64,000 nt of DNA from Paracoccus sp. C2R09 (lineage in GTDB: Bacteria > Pseudomonadota > Alphaproteobacteria > Rhodobacterales > Rhodobacteraceae): the NCBI RefSeq assembly GCF_018860625.1, contig NZ_JAHKQB010000010.1, positions 124,001 through 188,000 of the forward strand. Direction: 5' to 3'. This document shows, piece by piece, positions 1 to 9,350 of this stretch. Each line of letters opens with the position of its first letter. Within the stretch, counting starts at the first letter, position 1. The notes under the pieces were generated by a model. The model made no database searches and had not been told where the DNA came from. It worked only from the letters and a program-made list of their open reading frames with translations. Made by a program: the position numbers and the translations under genes.

Positions 1-329
1 GAATCGAGGAAGCGCGGCGCGATCTTGTCGAAATTGGGGATGCGGTCCGTGTCCCAGGGTTCGATCAGGCCCGCATCGCGATACTTGCCGACCATCTGGC
101 TGCAGGGATGGACCGCATCGGCGCGGAATCCCGAGACCATCTTCTGGAACGCCTCGTCGTCATCGCCGAAGAAGGCGAAGGTCGGGCTGTCGCCATGCTG
201 GTCGACATAGGCCTGGAAGATCGCGGGGACCTCGAAGCCGGCCCAGTCGAAGATGGTCAGTTCGCCATCGGCGGCAAAGGCGGGCAGACCCGCCGATGCC
301 GCAAGAATGGTGGTGGTCAGCAAGCGCAT
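1..329 (-). CDS. Extracellular solute-binding protein, polyamine (PotD/PotF) type, C-terminus cut off by window edge
   Basis: The first 109 residues of a secreted binding protein are visible. A short basic start and hydrophobic run end in an AFA-type signal peptidase site near residue 20. The mature protein opens with ELTIFDWAGFE, the first strand typical of family 1 solute-binding proteins of the spermidine/putrescine ABC transporters, and MVSGFRADAVHPCSQM fits the ligand-cleft region. Such proteins deliver polyamines or related cations to an inner-membrane permease. It lies 74 bases downstream of ppk2 on the same strand, so it could be a distal operon member or have its own promoter. The remaining two thirds and any permease genes lie outside the window, so the substrate is not determined. 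Confidence 0.75.
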   Translation of the reverse strand, partial: MRLLTTTILAASAGLPAFAADGELTIFDWAGFEVPAIFQAYVDQHGDSPTFAFFGDDDEAFQKMVSGFRADAVHPCSQMVGKYRDAGLIEPWDTDRIPNFDKIAPRFLD

Positions 330-403
330 GTGTTCCGGCCTCTTTCGATTGAAGTCATTGCCGAAACGCTAGCCCCGCCCCATGGCCTGCGCAAGAAAAA
401 CGA

Positions 404-1291
404 CTAGTCGTCCAGGATCTCGGGGCCGCCGGTGATCTTCGGGTCGGGAATGCCGATCGCATCGACATCCTTGCCTGCATAATCGACCGCATGAAGGATG
501 GTCTGGATGGCCGCGATGCGTGCGCGGCGCTTGTCGTCCGACCGGATCACGGTCCAGGGCGCGATGGGGGAATGCGACAGGTTCAGCGTGTCGCGGATCG
601 CGGTGGTGTAATCGTTCCATTTCGCCAGCCCCTCGACGTCGATGGGGCTCAGCTTCCACTGCTTCAGCGGGTCCTTCTCTCGGTCGCGGAAGCGGCGCAG
701 CTGTTCGGCGCGGCCCACGTTCAGCCACAGCTTGACCAGGATCACGCCGTCATCGACCAGCGTCTGCTCGAACCCGGGCAGCTGGCGGAAGAAGGCGTTG
801 CGCTGATGTTCGGTCGAGAAGCCGAAGACGCGTTCGACGACGCCGCGATTGTACCAGCTGCGATCGAACAGGGCGATTTCCCCGGCGGCGGGCAGGTGAT
901 CGACATAGCGCTGGAAATACCATTGCGTCGATTCGCGTTCGGTGGGCTTGGGCAGTGCCACGATATAGGCCGAACGCGGGTTCAGGTTCTCGCGCACGCG
1001 TTCGATGGTGCCGCCCTTGCCCGCGGCGTCGCGCCCCTCGAACAGCACGACGACGCGCTGTCCGCGATGGATCACGCAATGCATCATGCGGACAAGCTGG
1101 ATCTGCAGAGCCTCCAGGTGGTCGTTGTAGTCGCCCTTGTCCATTTCCCCGTCATAGGGATAGCTCTGATCGAGGATGTCGTCCTTGTGCCCATCTTCGA
1201 TCGCCTTGCGGATATCCTTGGGCGCGTCGTTCTTCAGATAGTCGCGGATGCGACCGACCAGCGGCAGTTCCGGCATGTCCTTGGGGACCAT
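404..1291 (-). CDS. ppk2: Polyphosphate kinase 2 family protein
   Basis: 295 residues, the usual length for a single-domain PPK2, which transfers phosphate between polyphosphate and nucleotides (mainly making GTP or ATP from the diphosphate). The Walker A loop GRDAAGKGG is near residue 105 and the Walker B/lid motif [11 protein letters not shown] near residue 163. The long N-terminal lead with [10 protein letters not shown] is typical of class I enzymes, which act on nucleoside diphosphates. It starts 3 bases after the metA stop, so it is probably co-transcribed with the upstream ATPase and metA. A second, unrelated polyphosphate kinase (ppk1) sits near 55 kb. Nucleotide preference cannot be read from the sequence. 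Confidence 0.93.
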   Translation of the reverse strand: MVPKDMPELPLVGRIRDYLKNDAPKDIRKAIEDGHKDDILDQSYPYDGEMDKGDYNDHLEALQIQLVRMMHCVIHRGQRVVVLFEGRDAAGKGGTIERVRENLNPRSAYIVALPKPTERESTQWYFQRYVDHLPAAGEIALFDRSWYNRGVVERVFGFSTEHQRNAFFRQLPGFEQTLVDDGVILVKLWLNVGRAEQLRRFRDREKDPLKQWKLSPIDVEGLAKWNDYTTAIRDTLNLSHSPIAPWTVIRSDDKRRARIAAIQTILHAVDYAGKDVDAIGIPDPKITGGPEILDD

Positions 1292-1294
1292 GGC

Positions 1295-2221
1295 TTACCC
1301 TTCTCCGATGCGGTTCATGTCGTACCAGGTGGTCTGATAGATCTCGTTGATCCAGTTACCGTAGAGCAGATGCGCATGGCTGCGCCACCGGTTCGACGGC
1401 ATCTGCGCGGGATCGTCGTCGGGATAGTAGTTCCGCGGCACCGCGATCGGCTTGCCGGCCTCGACGTCGCGGTCGTATTCCTCCTTCAGCGTCGTGCTGT
1501 CATATTCGAAATGGTTGAAGACATAGAGCGCGCGGTGACGCGGATCGGCCACGAGGCAAGGGCCGACCTCGGGACTGGCCAGCAGGGTGGTCAGTGCAGG
1601 GCGCGCGTCCACGTCCTCTTGCCGGATTTCGGTCCAGCGGCTGACGGGGACCAGCACATCGTCCGAGAAACCGCGCAGATAGGGCGATGCGGGCTGCAGG
1701 TTCCGGTGGCGGAAGCAGCCGAAGGCCTTGGCGGGCAGGGGGTGCTTTTCCAGCCGGTGGAAATGCCATGCCATGGCCATGCCGCCCCAGCAGACGCCGA
1801 AGGTGGAATGCACATGGGTCTGGGTCCAGGCGAAGACCCGTTCCAGTTCGTCCCAATAGGTGACCTGATCGAAGGGCAGCTGCTCGATCGGGGCGCCGGT
1901 GATGACCAGCCCGTCGAACTTCTCGCCCGTGGCCTCGACATCGCGGAAGGGGCGATAGAAGCTCTCCATGTGGTCGGCGGCGGTGTTGCGGCTTTCGTGG
2001 TCCGACATGCGGATCAGCTGGAAGTCGATCTGCAGCGGCGTCGCGCCGATGACGCGGGCGAACTGGTTCTCGGTCTGGATCTTCTTGGGCATCAGGTTCA
2101 ACAGCCCGATGCGCAGGGGTCGGATGTCCTGCGTGGCGGCACGACCCGGCGACATGACCATGACGCCTTCTTCCGACAGGATGCGATAGGCGGGCAGGTT
2201 CTCGTTCAGCGTGATGGGCAT
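1295..2221 (-). CDS. metA: Homoserine O-acyltransferase, MetA family (predicted acetyl-CoA specific)
   Basis: 308 residues, collinear with E. coli MetA. It acylates homoserine, the first committed step of methionine synthesis. The nucleophile lies in FGVCWGG (Cys144, matching E. coli Cys142), and the catalytic His/Glu pair is in NHFEYD. E. coli has Gly at 111 (GAPLG), while this protein has Glu113 in GAPIE after a two-residue insertion. In characterised family members Glu at this site gives acetyl-CoA use and Gly gives succinyl-CoA use, so the product is predicted to be O-acetylhomoserine. The start lies 1 base after the stop of the upstream ATPase. No SAM-II-like leader was recognised. Confidence 0.93.
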   Translation of the reverse strand: MPITLNENLPAYRILSEEGVMVMSPGRAATQDIRPLRIGLLNLMPKKIQTENQFARVIGATPLQIDFQLIRMSDHESRNTAADHMESFYRPFRDVEATGEKFDGLVITGAPIEQLPFDQVTYWDELERVFAWTQTHVHSTFGVCWGGMAMAWHFHRLEKHPLPAKAFGCFRHRNLQPASPYLRGFSDDVLVPVSRWTEIRQEDVDARPALTTLLASPEVGPCLVADPRHRALYVFNHFEYDSTTLKEEYDRDVEAGKPIAVPRNYYPDDDPAQMPSNRWRSHAHLLYGNWINEIYQTTWYDMNRIGEG

Positions 2222-2222
2222 G

Positions 2223-3086
2223 TCAGTCTTCCTTGCGGGCGATGGCCAGCGCGATCAGGTCGTCGAAATCGCCTGGGCTGCGGATCTCGGCCACTTCCTC
2301 GGCCTTGACCGTGACGCCCAGCTTCGCCATCGCGGCATAGCGCGGCTGGCGGTGCGCCAGCGCACGGGCATAGGTCCAGCGGATGAAGTCGTCGGGATTG
2401 ACCTCGTGTTCGTCCAGCCCCTTTTCCACGCGATAGGCGACCCAGGCGCGTTCCAGGAACTGGGGCTGGTAATACATCGGCTTGGGTGCGCGGTCGAAGC
2501 GGCGCACCAGTTCGGCGGTATGCGCGTCCGACCCCTCGATCCAGATCATCAGCAGGTCGCGCGACAGCGACGACAGGACCGGATCGTCGGGATCGGACGG
2601 ATCGACCACCTCGCAGATCGACCCGCCGCTGTCGCAGACGAAATGCGGGATACGATAGATGTCGTCCGCGCGTTCGATGAAATGGCGCGTGTCCAGCAGG
2701 GCCGCGATCTCGGCCCGCTGGTGCTGGTTCTGGCGGCGGCGGTATTCGTCGAAGGGCAGGCCGCCGCGGCTCTGACTGCCGGGCTTGCCCAGATAGGTGG
2801 ACAGCGGGGCCAGGTTCTCGAACGTGATGTTGCTGGCGATGTAGACGCTGTCGGACATCAGCAATTCGCGCAGCAGCGGCACGCGCATCGCCTCGCGCTT
2901 GAAATTGTCGGCGATGTATTCGCCCATGTAGCGGGTGCCGATGCGGTAATCGACCGAGTAGTGGAACCAGTCGCCCGTCTGGCGCAGCATCGTCGCCAGA
3001 TAGGTCTTGCCCAGACCCGACATGCCGAACAGCACGATCCGCTTCGACGGGCTGTCGCGCCATTCTGCTGCGCTGCGATAGATCAT
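2223..3086 (-). CDS. P-loop ATPase of unknown function, first gene of the metA-ppk2 operon
   Basis: 287 residues. A clear Walker A motif, FGMSGLGKT, lies at about residues 20-28, after a short N-terminal segment, followed by a region rich in Tyr and Arg. I recognise no named family. The nucleotide-binding start resembles kinase or AAA-like P-loop folds, and the acidic stretch [12 protein letters not shown] near residue 165 has no known meaning. The start is supported by AAGGA eight bases upstream. The stop is one base before metA, and metA abuts ppk2, so expression is probably coupled. A role in methionine or phosphate metabolism would be only guilt by association. No signal peptide or membrane segment is seen. 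Confidence 0.75.
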   Translation of the reverse strand: MIYRSAAEWRDSPSKRIVLFGMSGLGKTYLATMLRQTGDWFHYSVDYRIGTRYMGEYIADNFKREAMRVPLLRELLMSDSVYIASNITFENLAPLSTYLGKPGSQSRGGLPFDEYRRRQNQHQRAEIAALLDTRHFIERADDIYRIPHFVCDSGGSICEVVDPSDPDDPVLSSLSRDLLMIWIEGSDAHTAELVRRFDRAPKPMYYQPQFLERAWVAYRVEKGLDEHEVNPDDFIRWTYARALAHRQPRYAAMAKLGVTVKAEEVAEIRSPGDFDDLIALAIARKED

Positions 3087-3166
3087 GCGGGGCTTCCTTC
3101 GACTGACCGGTGCTTCTAGGTAGCGGCCCCGCCGGGGTTTTGAAAGACCCGCGCCCCGAACGCGAA

Positions 3167-3192
3167 ACGGCCCCGCGCCGGGCGGGGCCGTC
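3167..3192 (-). terminator. Terminator-like hairpin after the FadL-type gene
   Basis: A perfect 10-base-pair GC-rich stem (acggccccgc and its complement) with a 5-base loop lies 18 bases beyond the stop of the porin gene. The following U run is weak (TTT then CG), so termination may be incomplete and allow some readthrough into the ATPase operon. Confidence 0.6.
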
Positions 3193-3209
3193 CTGTCATC
3201 GCGGGCCGA

Positions 3210-4364
3210 TCAGAAGCTGTAGCCGACCCGGACGCCCACGCCCCAGGCATGGCTGTCGGTCATCTCGGCGCGCGCGGTGTCGGGCGTGCCGGTTTCGGGC
3301 GTCGCATCGCCCAGCTTGGTGTAGTTCACGCCGGTCGTGACGCGCATCGGACCTTGGTTGTAGATCGCGGCCAGGGTGATGCCCTTGCGTCCGTTTGTCG
3401 GCGCCAGAGGAGAGACGAGGTCGTCGCCTGCCTTCTCGAAGGTGAACGAAGCCGAGCCGGACCAGGTCTCGTTGAACTTGCGACCGATGCCGATGGTGTA
3501 GGTGGTCGAATCCTCCAGTTCGACCAGGCCCCCGCCGGTGACGGCCACGAAGTTCGCGGGATCGACCCGGAATTCGGACCAGTCGACCCAACGGACCGAA
3601 CCGAAGACCAGCGTGTCGGGTGCCACGCCCGTCTGGAATTCGAGGTTCCAGCTTTGCGGTGTCTTGACCGTCGTGACGGAATCGCCCGCCAGAAGCGGCA
3701 GGTCCGGCGCTGGGCCTGCATCGCCATCGGGATCGACCAGCGGGCCGGTCTCGGTCGTGTCGAAATCGTGCTCGATCTCGGAGTTGTAGGTCAGCGAGAC
3801 CCGGGCCGCGATCTCGGGCTTCTCCCATGCGACGCCTGCGACCCAGCCGATGGCCGTATCCGCATCCAGATCGACATTGTAGCCCGCGACCGGACCATAG
3901 GCCAAACCGTTCAGCCCGACCTCGCCATCGGCGCGCGATCCGCGGATGCCGCCATGAACCGAGAACTGGTTCGGCATCTTGTAGCGCCCGAGCGCGGTGA
4001 AGGTGGTGCTGTCCACGCGGGCGAAGGTTCCGCCCAGCAGGGCCGAGCCGCCATCGGCAAGGCCCGGATAGCGGATATCGGCACCGAAGGGCTGTTCCAC
4101 GATGATCGCGCCCGAGAAGGCTTCGGTGAACTGGTGCTTGTAGGCGAGGCCGGTAAAGCCGTAGCCCTGCGCCACGTCGCCCGTCGAGAAGCCGAGGGTA
4201 TCGGTCCCCTCGACCGAAGGGTCCACGCCGCCGAAGCTCAGTTCGACATAGTTGCCTTCCTCGAACAATGCCGACAGCGTCTGCGGGGCGCGTTCGATCC
4301 CGCCCGCAAACATCGGAGAGGCACCCATCAGAAGGGCCGCAGCTCCGGTAAGTGCAATTTTCAT
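3210..4364 (-). CDS. OmpP1/FadL-type outer membrane transporter
   Basis: 384 residues with a cleaved signal peptide (MKIALTGAAALLMGASPMFA). Many alternating amphipathic strands suit a beta barrel, and the last residue is Phe (GVRVGYSF), the usual signal for outer-membrane insertion. The N-terminal stretch after the signal, GGIERAPQTLSALFEEGNYVEL, resembles the hatch region of the FadL/TodX family, which takes up long-chain fatty acids and other hydrophobic compounds. Slightly shorter than E. coli FadL. A strong GGAGG lies about eight bases before the start. It is divergent from guaB, with an extended -10 element and an inverted repeat in the shared spacer. The substrate is unknown. Confidence 0.85.
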   Translation of the reverse strand: MKIALTGAAALLMGASPMFAGGIERAPQTLSALFEEGNYVELSFGGVDPSVEGTDTLGFSTGDVAQGYGFTGLAYKHQFTEAFSGAIIVEQPFGADIRYPGLADGGSALLGGTFARVDSTTFTALGRYKMPNQFSVHGGIRGSRADGEVGLNGLAYGPVAGYNVDLDADTAIGWVAGVAWEKPEIAARVSLTYNSEIEHDFDTTETGPLVDPDGDAGPAPDLPLLAGDSVTTVKTPQSWNLEFQTGVAPDTLVFGSVRWVDWSEFRVDPANFVAVTGGGLVELEDSTTYTIGIGRKFNETWSGSASFTFEKAGDDLVSPLAPTNGRKGITLAAIYNQGPMRVTTGVNYTKLGDATPETGTPDTARAEMTDSHAWGVGVRVGYSF

Positions 4365-4405
4365 GTCTCTTCCTCCCTACGGGCGCGCACGCCCTGGATC
4401 ACAGG

Positions 4406-4414
4406 ATTATGCCA
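4406..4414 (-). promoter_or_regulatory. Candidate extended -10 promoter of the FadL-type gene
   Basis: Read on the minus strand this is TGGCATAAT, an extended -10 element (TG-N before a 5/6 match to TATAAT), 42 bases before the start codon. No good -35 hexamer is present at 17 bases, as expected for extended -10 promoters. Assigned by pattern only. Confidence 0.35.
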
Positions 4415-4448
4415 AACATGTTACCGATCAATTGCCCTGTCGAGGTAA

Positions 4449-4466
4449 CGTGACGTTAGCGTCACG
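4449..4466. promoter_or_regulatory. Inverted repeat between fadL-like gene and guaB
   Basis: Perfect 7-base arms cgtgacg and cgtcacg flank a 4-base spacer. The repeat lies about 35 bases upstream of the candidate porin -10 element and about 120 bases before guaB, where a regulator could act on either gene. The protein that binds it is unknown. Confidence 0.35.
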
Positions 4467-4543
4467 GGCGGGCCGTTTCCGTTTCATTTCTGCAACGGGG
4501 AAATCAATGCGGCCGAAGGGTGGACAAACCGGCCGCTCCGTGA

Positions 4544-6034
<1,491 letters not shown>

Positions 6035-6058
6035 TCGCGACCTGCGTCGCGAATGACG

Positions 6059-6096
6059 AAGGACCCCGCTGCCCATGGCCGCGGGGTCCTTTCACG
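6059..6096 (+). terminator. Rho-independent terminator of guaB
   Basis: An 11-base-pair perfect stem (aaggaccccgc and its complement) with an 11-base loop, followed by TT and a mixed tail, 24 bases after the guaB stop. Confidence 0.75.
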
Positions 6097-6115
6097 TTCG
6101 GGGGCAAAGCTTGCA

Positions 6116-6136
6116 TGCCGGGGTCGCATCCCGGCA
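6116..6136. promoter_or_regulatory. Inverted repeat upstream of the metal ATPase
   Basis: Arms tgccggg and cccggca flank a 7-base spacer, centred about 63 bases before the ATPase start. Position and symmetry would suit a metal-sensing repressor or activator site, but the sequence is not a recognisable ZntR or CadR box, and no regulator gene is adjacent. Confidence 0.3.
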
Positions 6137-6188
6137 CCGATGCGCCTAGGTTTACATGATCTGCAACGGATGCACGCAGGAGCGGGTG

Positions 6189-8303
6189 ATGACCACGGAC
6201 GGGATGCGCCGGGAATGGCGAGTGACGGGAATGGATTGCGGATCATGCGCCGGCAAGGTGCGTGGCGCGGTCGAACGGCTGCCGGGCGTGGGGGATGTCG
6301 ATGTCACCCTGATGAGCGAGCGGCTGACCCTGACGCTGGACGAGAGCCGCACCACGCCCGGGGGGATCGAGGATGCCGTCCGCGCGCTGGGCTTCGGGAT
6401 CGCGCAGGGGGGACAGCAGACGACGGCACAGGATGACGCCGCCACGCCCCGGCCCGAACCCGCCTGGTACGCCACCCCCAAGGGCAAGCTGGTGATCGTG
6501 ACGGGCGCATTGCTGGCGGCTGCATGGGCGGCGGACCTGCTTCTGCCCGAGGGGATGTCGCATTGGGCCTTCGTCCTGGCGACCGCGCTGGGACTGGCGC
6601 CCATCGCCCGCAAGGCATTCGCCATGGCGCGTGCGCGGATGCCCTTCACCATCGAGATGCTGATGACCATTGCCGCCACGGGCGCCCTGTTCATCGGCGC
6701 GGCCGAGGAGGCGGCGCTGGTCGTCTTCCTCTTCGCCGTGGGCGAGCTGCTGGAAGGCGTGGCGGCCGGACGCGCCCGCGACGGCATCAGGGCGCTGTCC
6801 GACCTGATCCCCCGCACCGCGATGCTGGAAGAAGGGGGGGGCCTGCAGGAGGTTCCCGCAGCCGGTCTGCGTCCCGGACAGGTGGTGCTGGTCAGGCCGG
6901 GGGACCGCATACCCGCCGATGGCAGCATCGTCGAAGGGATCTCGGGGGTGGATGAGAGCCCGGTGACCGGAGAGAGCCAGCCCGTTCTCAAGGAACCGGG
7001 GGCCGAGGTCTTCGCGGGGTCCATCAACGCCGAGGCGGTCCTGCGCGTCAGGGTGACGAAACCGGCATCGGACAACACCATCGCCCGGATCGTGAAGCTG
7101 GTCGAGGAGGCCGAAAGCGCCCGCGCCCCGACGGAACGCTTCATCGACCGCTTCAGCCGGATCTACATGCCCGCGATCACGGGGCTTGCGGTGCTGGTCG
7201 CCGTGATCCCGCCCTTGATGTTCGGTCAGGCCTGGGGGGAATGGACATACCGCGCGCTGGCGCTGCTGTTGATCGGCTGTCCCTGCGCGCTGGTGATCTC
7301 GGTCCCGGCATCCATTGCATCGGCGCTGTCCGCGGGGGCGCGGCAGGGGCTGCTGATGAAAGGGGGCGCCGTGATCGAGAACGTCGCCCAGGTCACCCAT
7401 GTCGCCTTCGACAAGACGGGGACGCTGACCAATGGCCGCCCCGTGGTGACCGATATCCAGGGGGAGGAGACGGATCGCCTCATGTCCCTTGCCGCGGCGG
7501 TCGAGAGGGGTGCCAGCCATCCGCTGGGTCAGGCGATCCTTGCGCGCGCCGAAGGGCTGTCGATCCCGCAGGCGACCGATGCGCGTGCCATCCCCGGCAT
7601 GGGGGCCACGGCACTGGTCGAGGGGCAACCGACCACGGTCGGATCACCGCGCCTGGCCGAAGAGAGCGGCGTTCTGACGCCCCGGATGGCCGACGATGTC
7701 GCAAGGCTGCAGGATGAGGGCAAGACGGTCGTCATCCTCTGGCAGGAACAGGCGCTGGGACTGATCGCATTGCGCGACGAACCGCGAGAGGATGCCCGCG
7801 ACGCCCTGGATCACCTGCAGCGGATGGGCGTCACCCCGGTGATGCTGACGGGGGACAACCAGCGGACCGCGACGGCCATCGCCTCGGATCTGGGGATCGG
7901 GTTCCAGGCGGGCCTTCTGCCCCAGGACAAGGTGACCGCGATGCGGGCGCTGTCGGGTAAGCAGAAGGCGATGATGGTCGGGGACGGGATCAACGATGCG
8001 CCCGCGCTGGCCGCCGCCCATGTGGGGATCGCGATGGGATCGGGAACCGACGTGGCGCTGGAGACCGCCCACGGGGCGATCCTGCGCAACCGGGTGGGCG
8101 ATGTCGCGGCGCTGATCGGGCTTGCCCGCGCGGCCATGGGCAACATCCGGCAGAACGTGGCCATCGCGCTGGGACTGAAGGGCCTGTTCCTGATCACGAC
8201 CATCGCCGGTATCACGGGGCTGTGGATCGCGATCCTTGCCGATACCGGGGCGACGGTCATCGTCACCGCGAATGCGCTGCGGCTGCTGCGCTTTCGGGCG
8301 TAA
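6189..8303 (+). CDS. zntA: Heavy-metal P-type ATPase, Zn/Cd/Pb exporter
   Basis: 704 residues from the chosen ATG, which has CAGGAG six bases upstream; an earlier in-frame ATG at 6156 has no ribosome site. Domain order: one N-terminal HMA domain with GMDCGSC, a membrane region, the actuator loop TGES, the metal-binding helix CPC, the phosphorylation motif DKTGTLT, GDGIND, and the last helix with DTGATVIVTANALRLL. This last segment, with its Asp, is the PIB-2 signature of divalent Zn/Cd/Pb pumps and differs from copper pumps. It exports metal to the periplasm at the cost of ATP. It is convergent with the efflux operon, with 18 bases between stops. Confidence 0.93.
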   Translation: MTTDGMRREWRVTGMDCGSCAGKVRGAVERLPGVGDVDVTLMSERLTLTLDESRTTPGGIEDAVRALGFGIAQGGQQTTAQDDAATPRPEPAWYATPKGKLVIVTGALLAAAWAADLLLPEGMSHWAFVLATALGLAPIARKAFAMARARMPFTIEMLMTIAATGALFIGAAEEAALVVFLFAVGELLEGVAAGRARDGIRALSDLIPRTAMLEEGGGLQEVPAAGLRPGQVVLVRPGDRIPADGSIVEGISGVDESPVTGESQPVLKEPGAEVFAGSINAEAVLRVRVTKPASDNTIARIVKLVEEAESARAPTERFIDRFSRIYMPAITGLAVLVAVIPPLMFGQAWGEWTYRALALLLIGCPCALVISVPASIASALSAGARQGLLMKGGAVIENVAQVTHVAFDKTGTLTNGRPVVTDIQGEETDRLMSLAAAVERGASHPLGQAILARAEGLSIPQATDARAIPGMGATALVEGQPTTVGSPRLAEESGVLTPRMADDVARLQDEGKTVVILWQEQALGLIALRDEPREDARDALDHLQRMGVTPVMLTGDNQRTATAIASDLGIGFQAGLLPQDKVTAMRALSGKQKAMMVGDGINDAPALAAAHVGIAMGSGTDVALETAHGAILRNRVGDVAALIGLARAAMGNIRQNVAIALGLKGLFLITTIAGITGLWIAILADTGATVIVTANALRLLRFRA

Positions 8304-8321
8304 CGCCGCCCCGGGACGTTC

Positions 8322-9350
8322 TCAGCCCTGAACGTGGACGACCACCGACAGGCCCGGTGCCAGCTGGGCCGCGTCCTGCTGACCGGGATCGATGCCGATC
8401 CTGACGGGCAGGCGCTGGGCGATCTTGGTGAAGTTTCCGGTCGCGTTCGAACCCGCCAGCAGGCTGAATTCGGATGCGGTCGCAGGAGAGAAGGACTCCA
8501 CCACCCCGTCGAACGTACGGCCCGGCACGGCGTCCACCGTGAAGCGAACCGGATCGCCTTCGTCGATGCCCGCAAGCTCGGTCTCGCGGAAGTTCGCGAT
8601 GATCCACAGCTCGCTGCCCACCTCGGACACCAATGCGGTGCCGGGGCTGACATATTGCCCCACGCGGACCGACAGGGCGCCCAGACGGCCATCGTCCTGC
8701 GCGCGGATCACGGTGTTCTCCAGGTCGATCCGGGCCAGCTCGACCTGCGCCTCGGCCGAGGCGATATCGGCATCGCGCGACGACAGGGCGACCTTGGCGG
8801 TGCCGATGGCCTCGGACTGGACGTCCAGCTGCGCCTCGGCCTGGGTCACGGCGGCATTCGCCTGGTCCAGCGCCTGTCGGGCCTGATCGGCGCTGGCCTG
8901 CGACGCGACCCCGCGCCCCTGCAGCTGGTTGGCGCGGTCCCATTCGGATTGCGCATTGGCCTGCGCGGCGCGCGCAGACGACAGCGCGGCTTCCGAGGCG
9001 CGCATCACCGCCTCAGCCGAGGTGACGTTCTGCCGACCGGCCTGCAGCGCGGCGCGGGCCGCGGCCAGCTGCGCCTCGGCCTGGGCCAGCTTCTGGCGAT
9101 AGATGCGGTCGTCGATGCGGGCGATCACGTCGCCCTTGGCGATCTGCTGGAAATCCGATGCTTCGACCGCGCTGACATATCCCGACAGCTGCGGCGAGAT
9201 CGAGGTGACCTTGCCTTGGATATAGGCGTTCTCGGTCGTGGGGTTCGAGGGGTGGAACGGCGGCAGGTGCCACGCGAACAGCAGCAGCGCGACGCCTGCG
9301 GCGCCGATGATCATGGCGATGATGGTGGGCAGAAGCTTGGTCTTGGTCAT
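8322..9350 (-). CDS. HlyD/EmrA-type membrane fusion protein of a drug efflux system
   Basis: 342 residues. One N-terminal membrane helix (about residues 8-27) is followed by a lipoyl half (YIQGKVTSISPQLSGYV), a long Ala/Gln-rich coiled coil (about 75-210), the second lipoyl half with VIRAQDDGRLG, and a beta-barrel part with ELWIIANFRETEL. This is the architecture of EmrA, which joins an inner-membrane MFS pump to an outer-membrane channel. The start overlaps the stop of the MFS gene by 4 bases, so the two are translationally coupled. No TolC-like gene is present in the window, so the outer-membrane partner must come from elsewhere. Confidence 0.9.
   Translation of the reverse strand: MTKTKLLPTIIAMIIGAAGVALLLFAWHLPPFHPSNPTTENAYIQGKVTSISPQLSGYVSAVEASDFQQIAKGDVIARIDDRIYRQKLAQAEAQLAAARAALQAGRQNVTSAEAVMRASEAALSSARAAQANAQSEWDRANQLQGRGVASQASADQARQALDQANAAVTQAEAQLDVQSEAIGTAKVALSSRDADIASAEAQVELARIDLENTVIRAQDDGRLGALSVRVGQYVSPGTALVSEVGSELWIIANFRETELAGIDEGDPVRFTVDAVPGRTFDGVVESFSPATASEFSLLAGSNATGNFTKIAQRLPVRIGIDPGQQDAAQLAPGLSVVVHVQG

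Noticed and set aside
491..2308. Long open frame on the plus strand opposite ppk2 and metA
   Set aside because: It mirrors two well-conserved genes; its product is a low-complexity His/Asp/Gly-rich sequence without domains, as usual for antisense frames in high-GC DNA.
3087..3209. SAM-II riboswitch expected before a metA operon in alphaproteobacteria
   Set aside because: The leader of the ATPase-metA-ppk2 unit shows no recognisable SAM-II core; only a terminator hairpin and weak promoter-like bases are seen.
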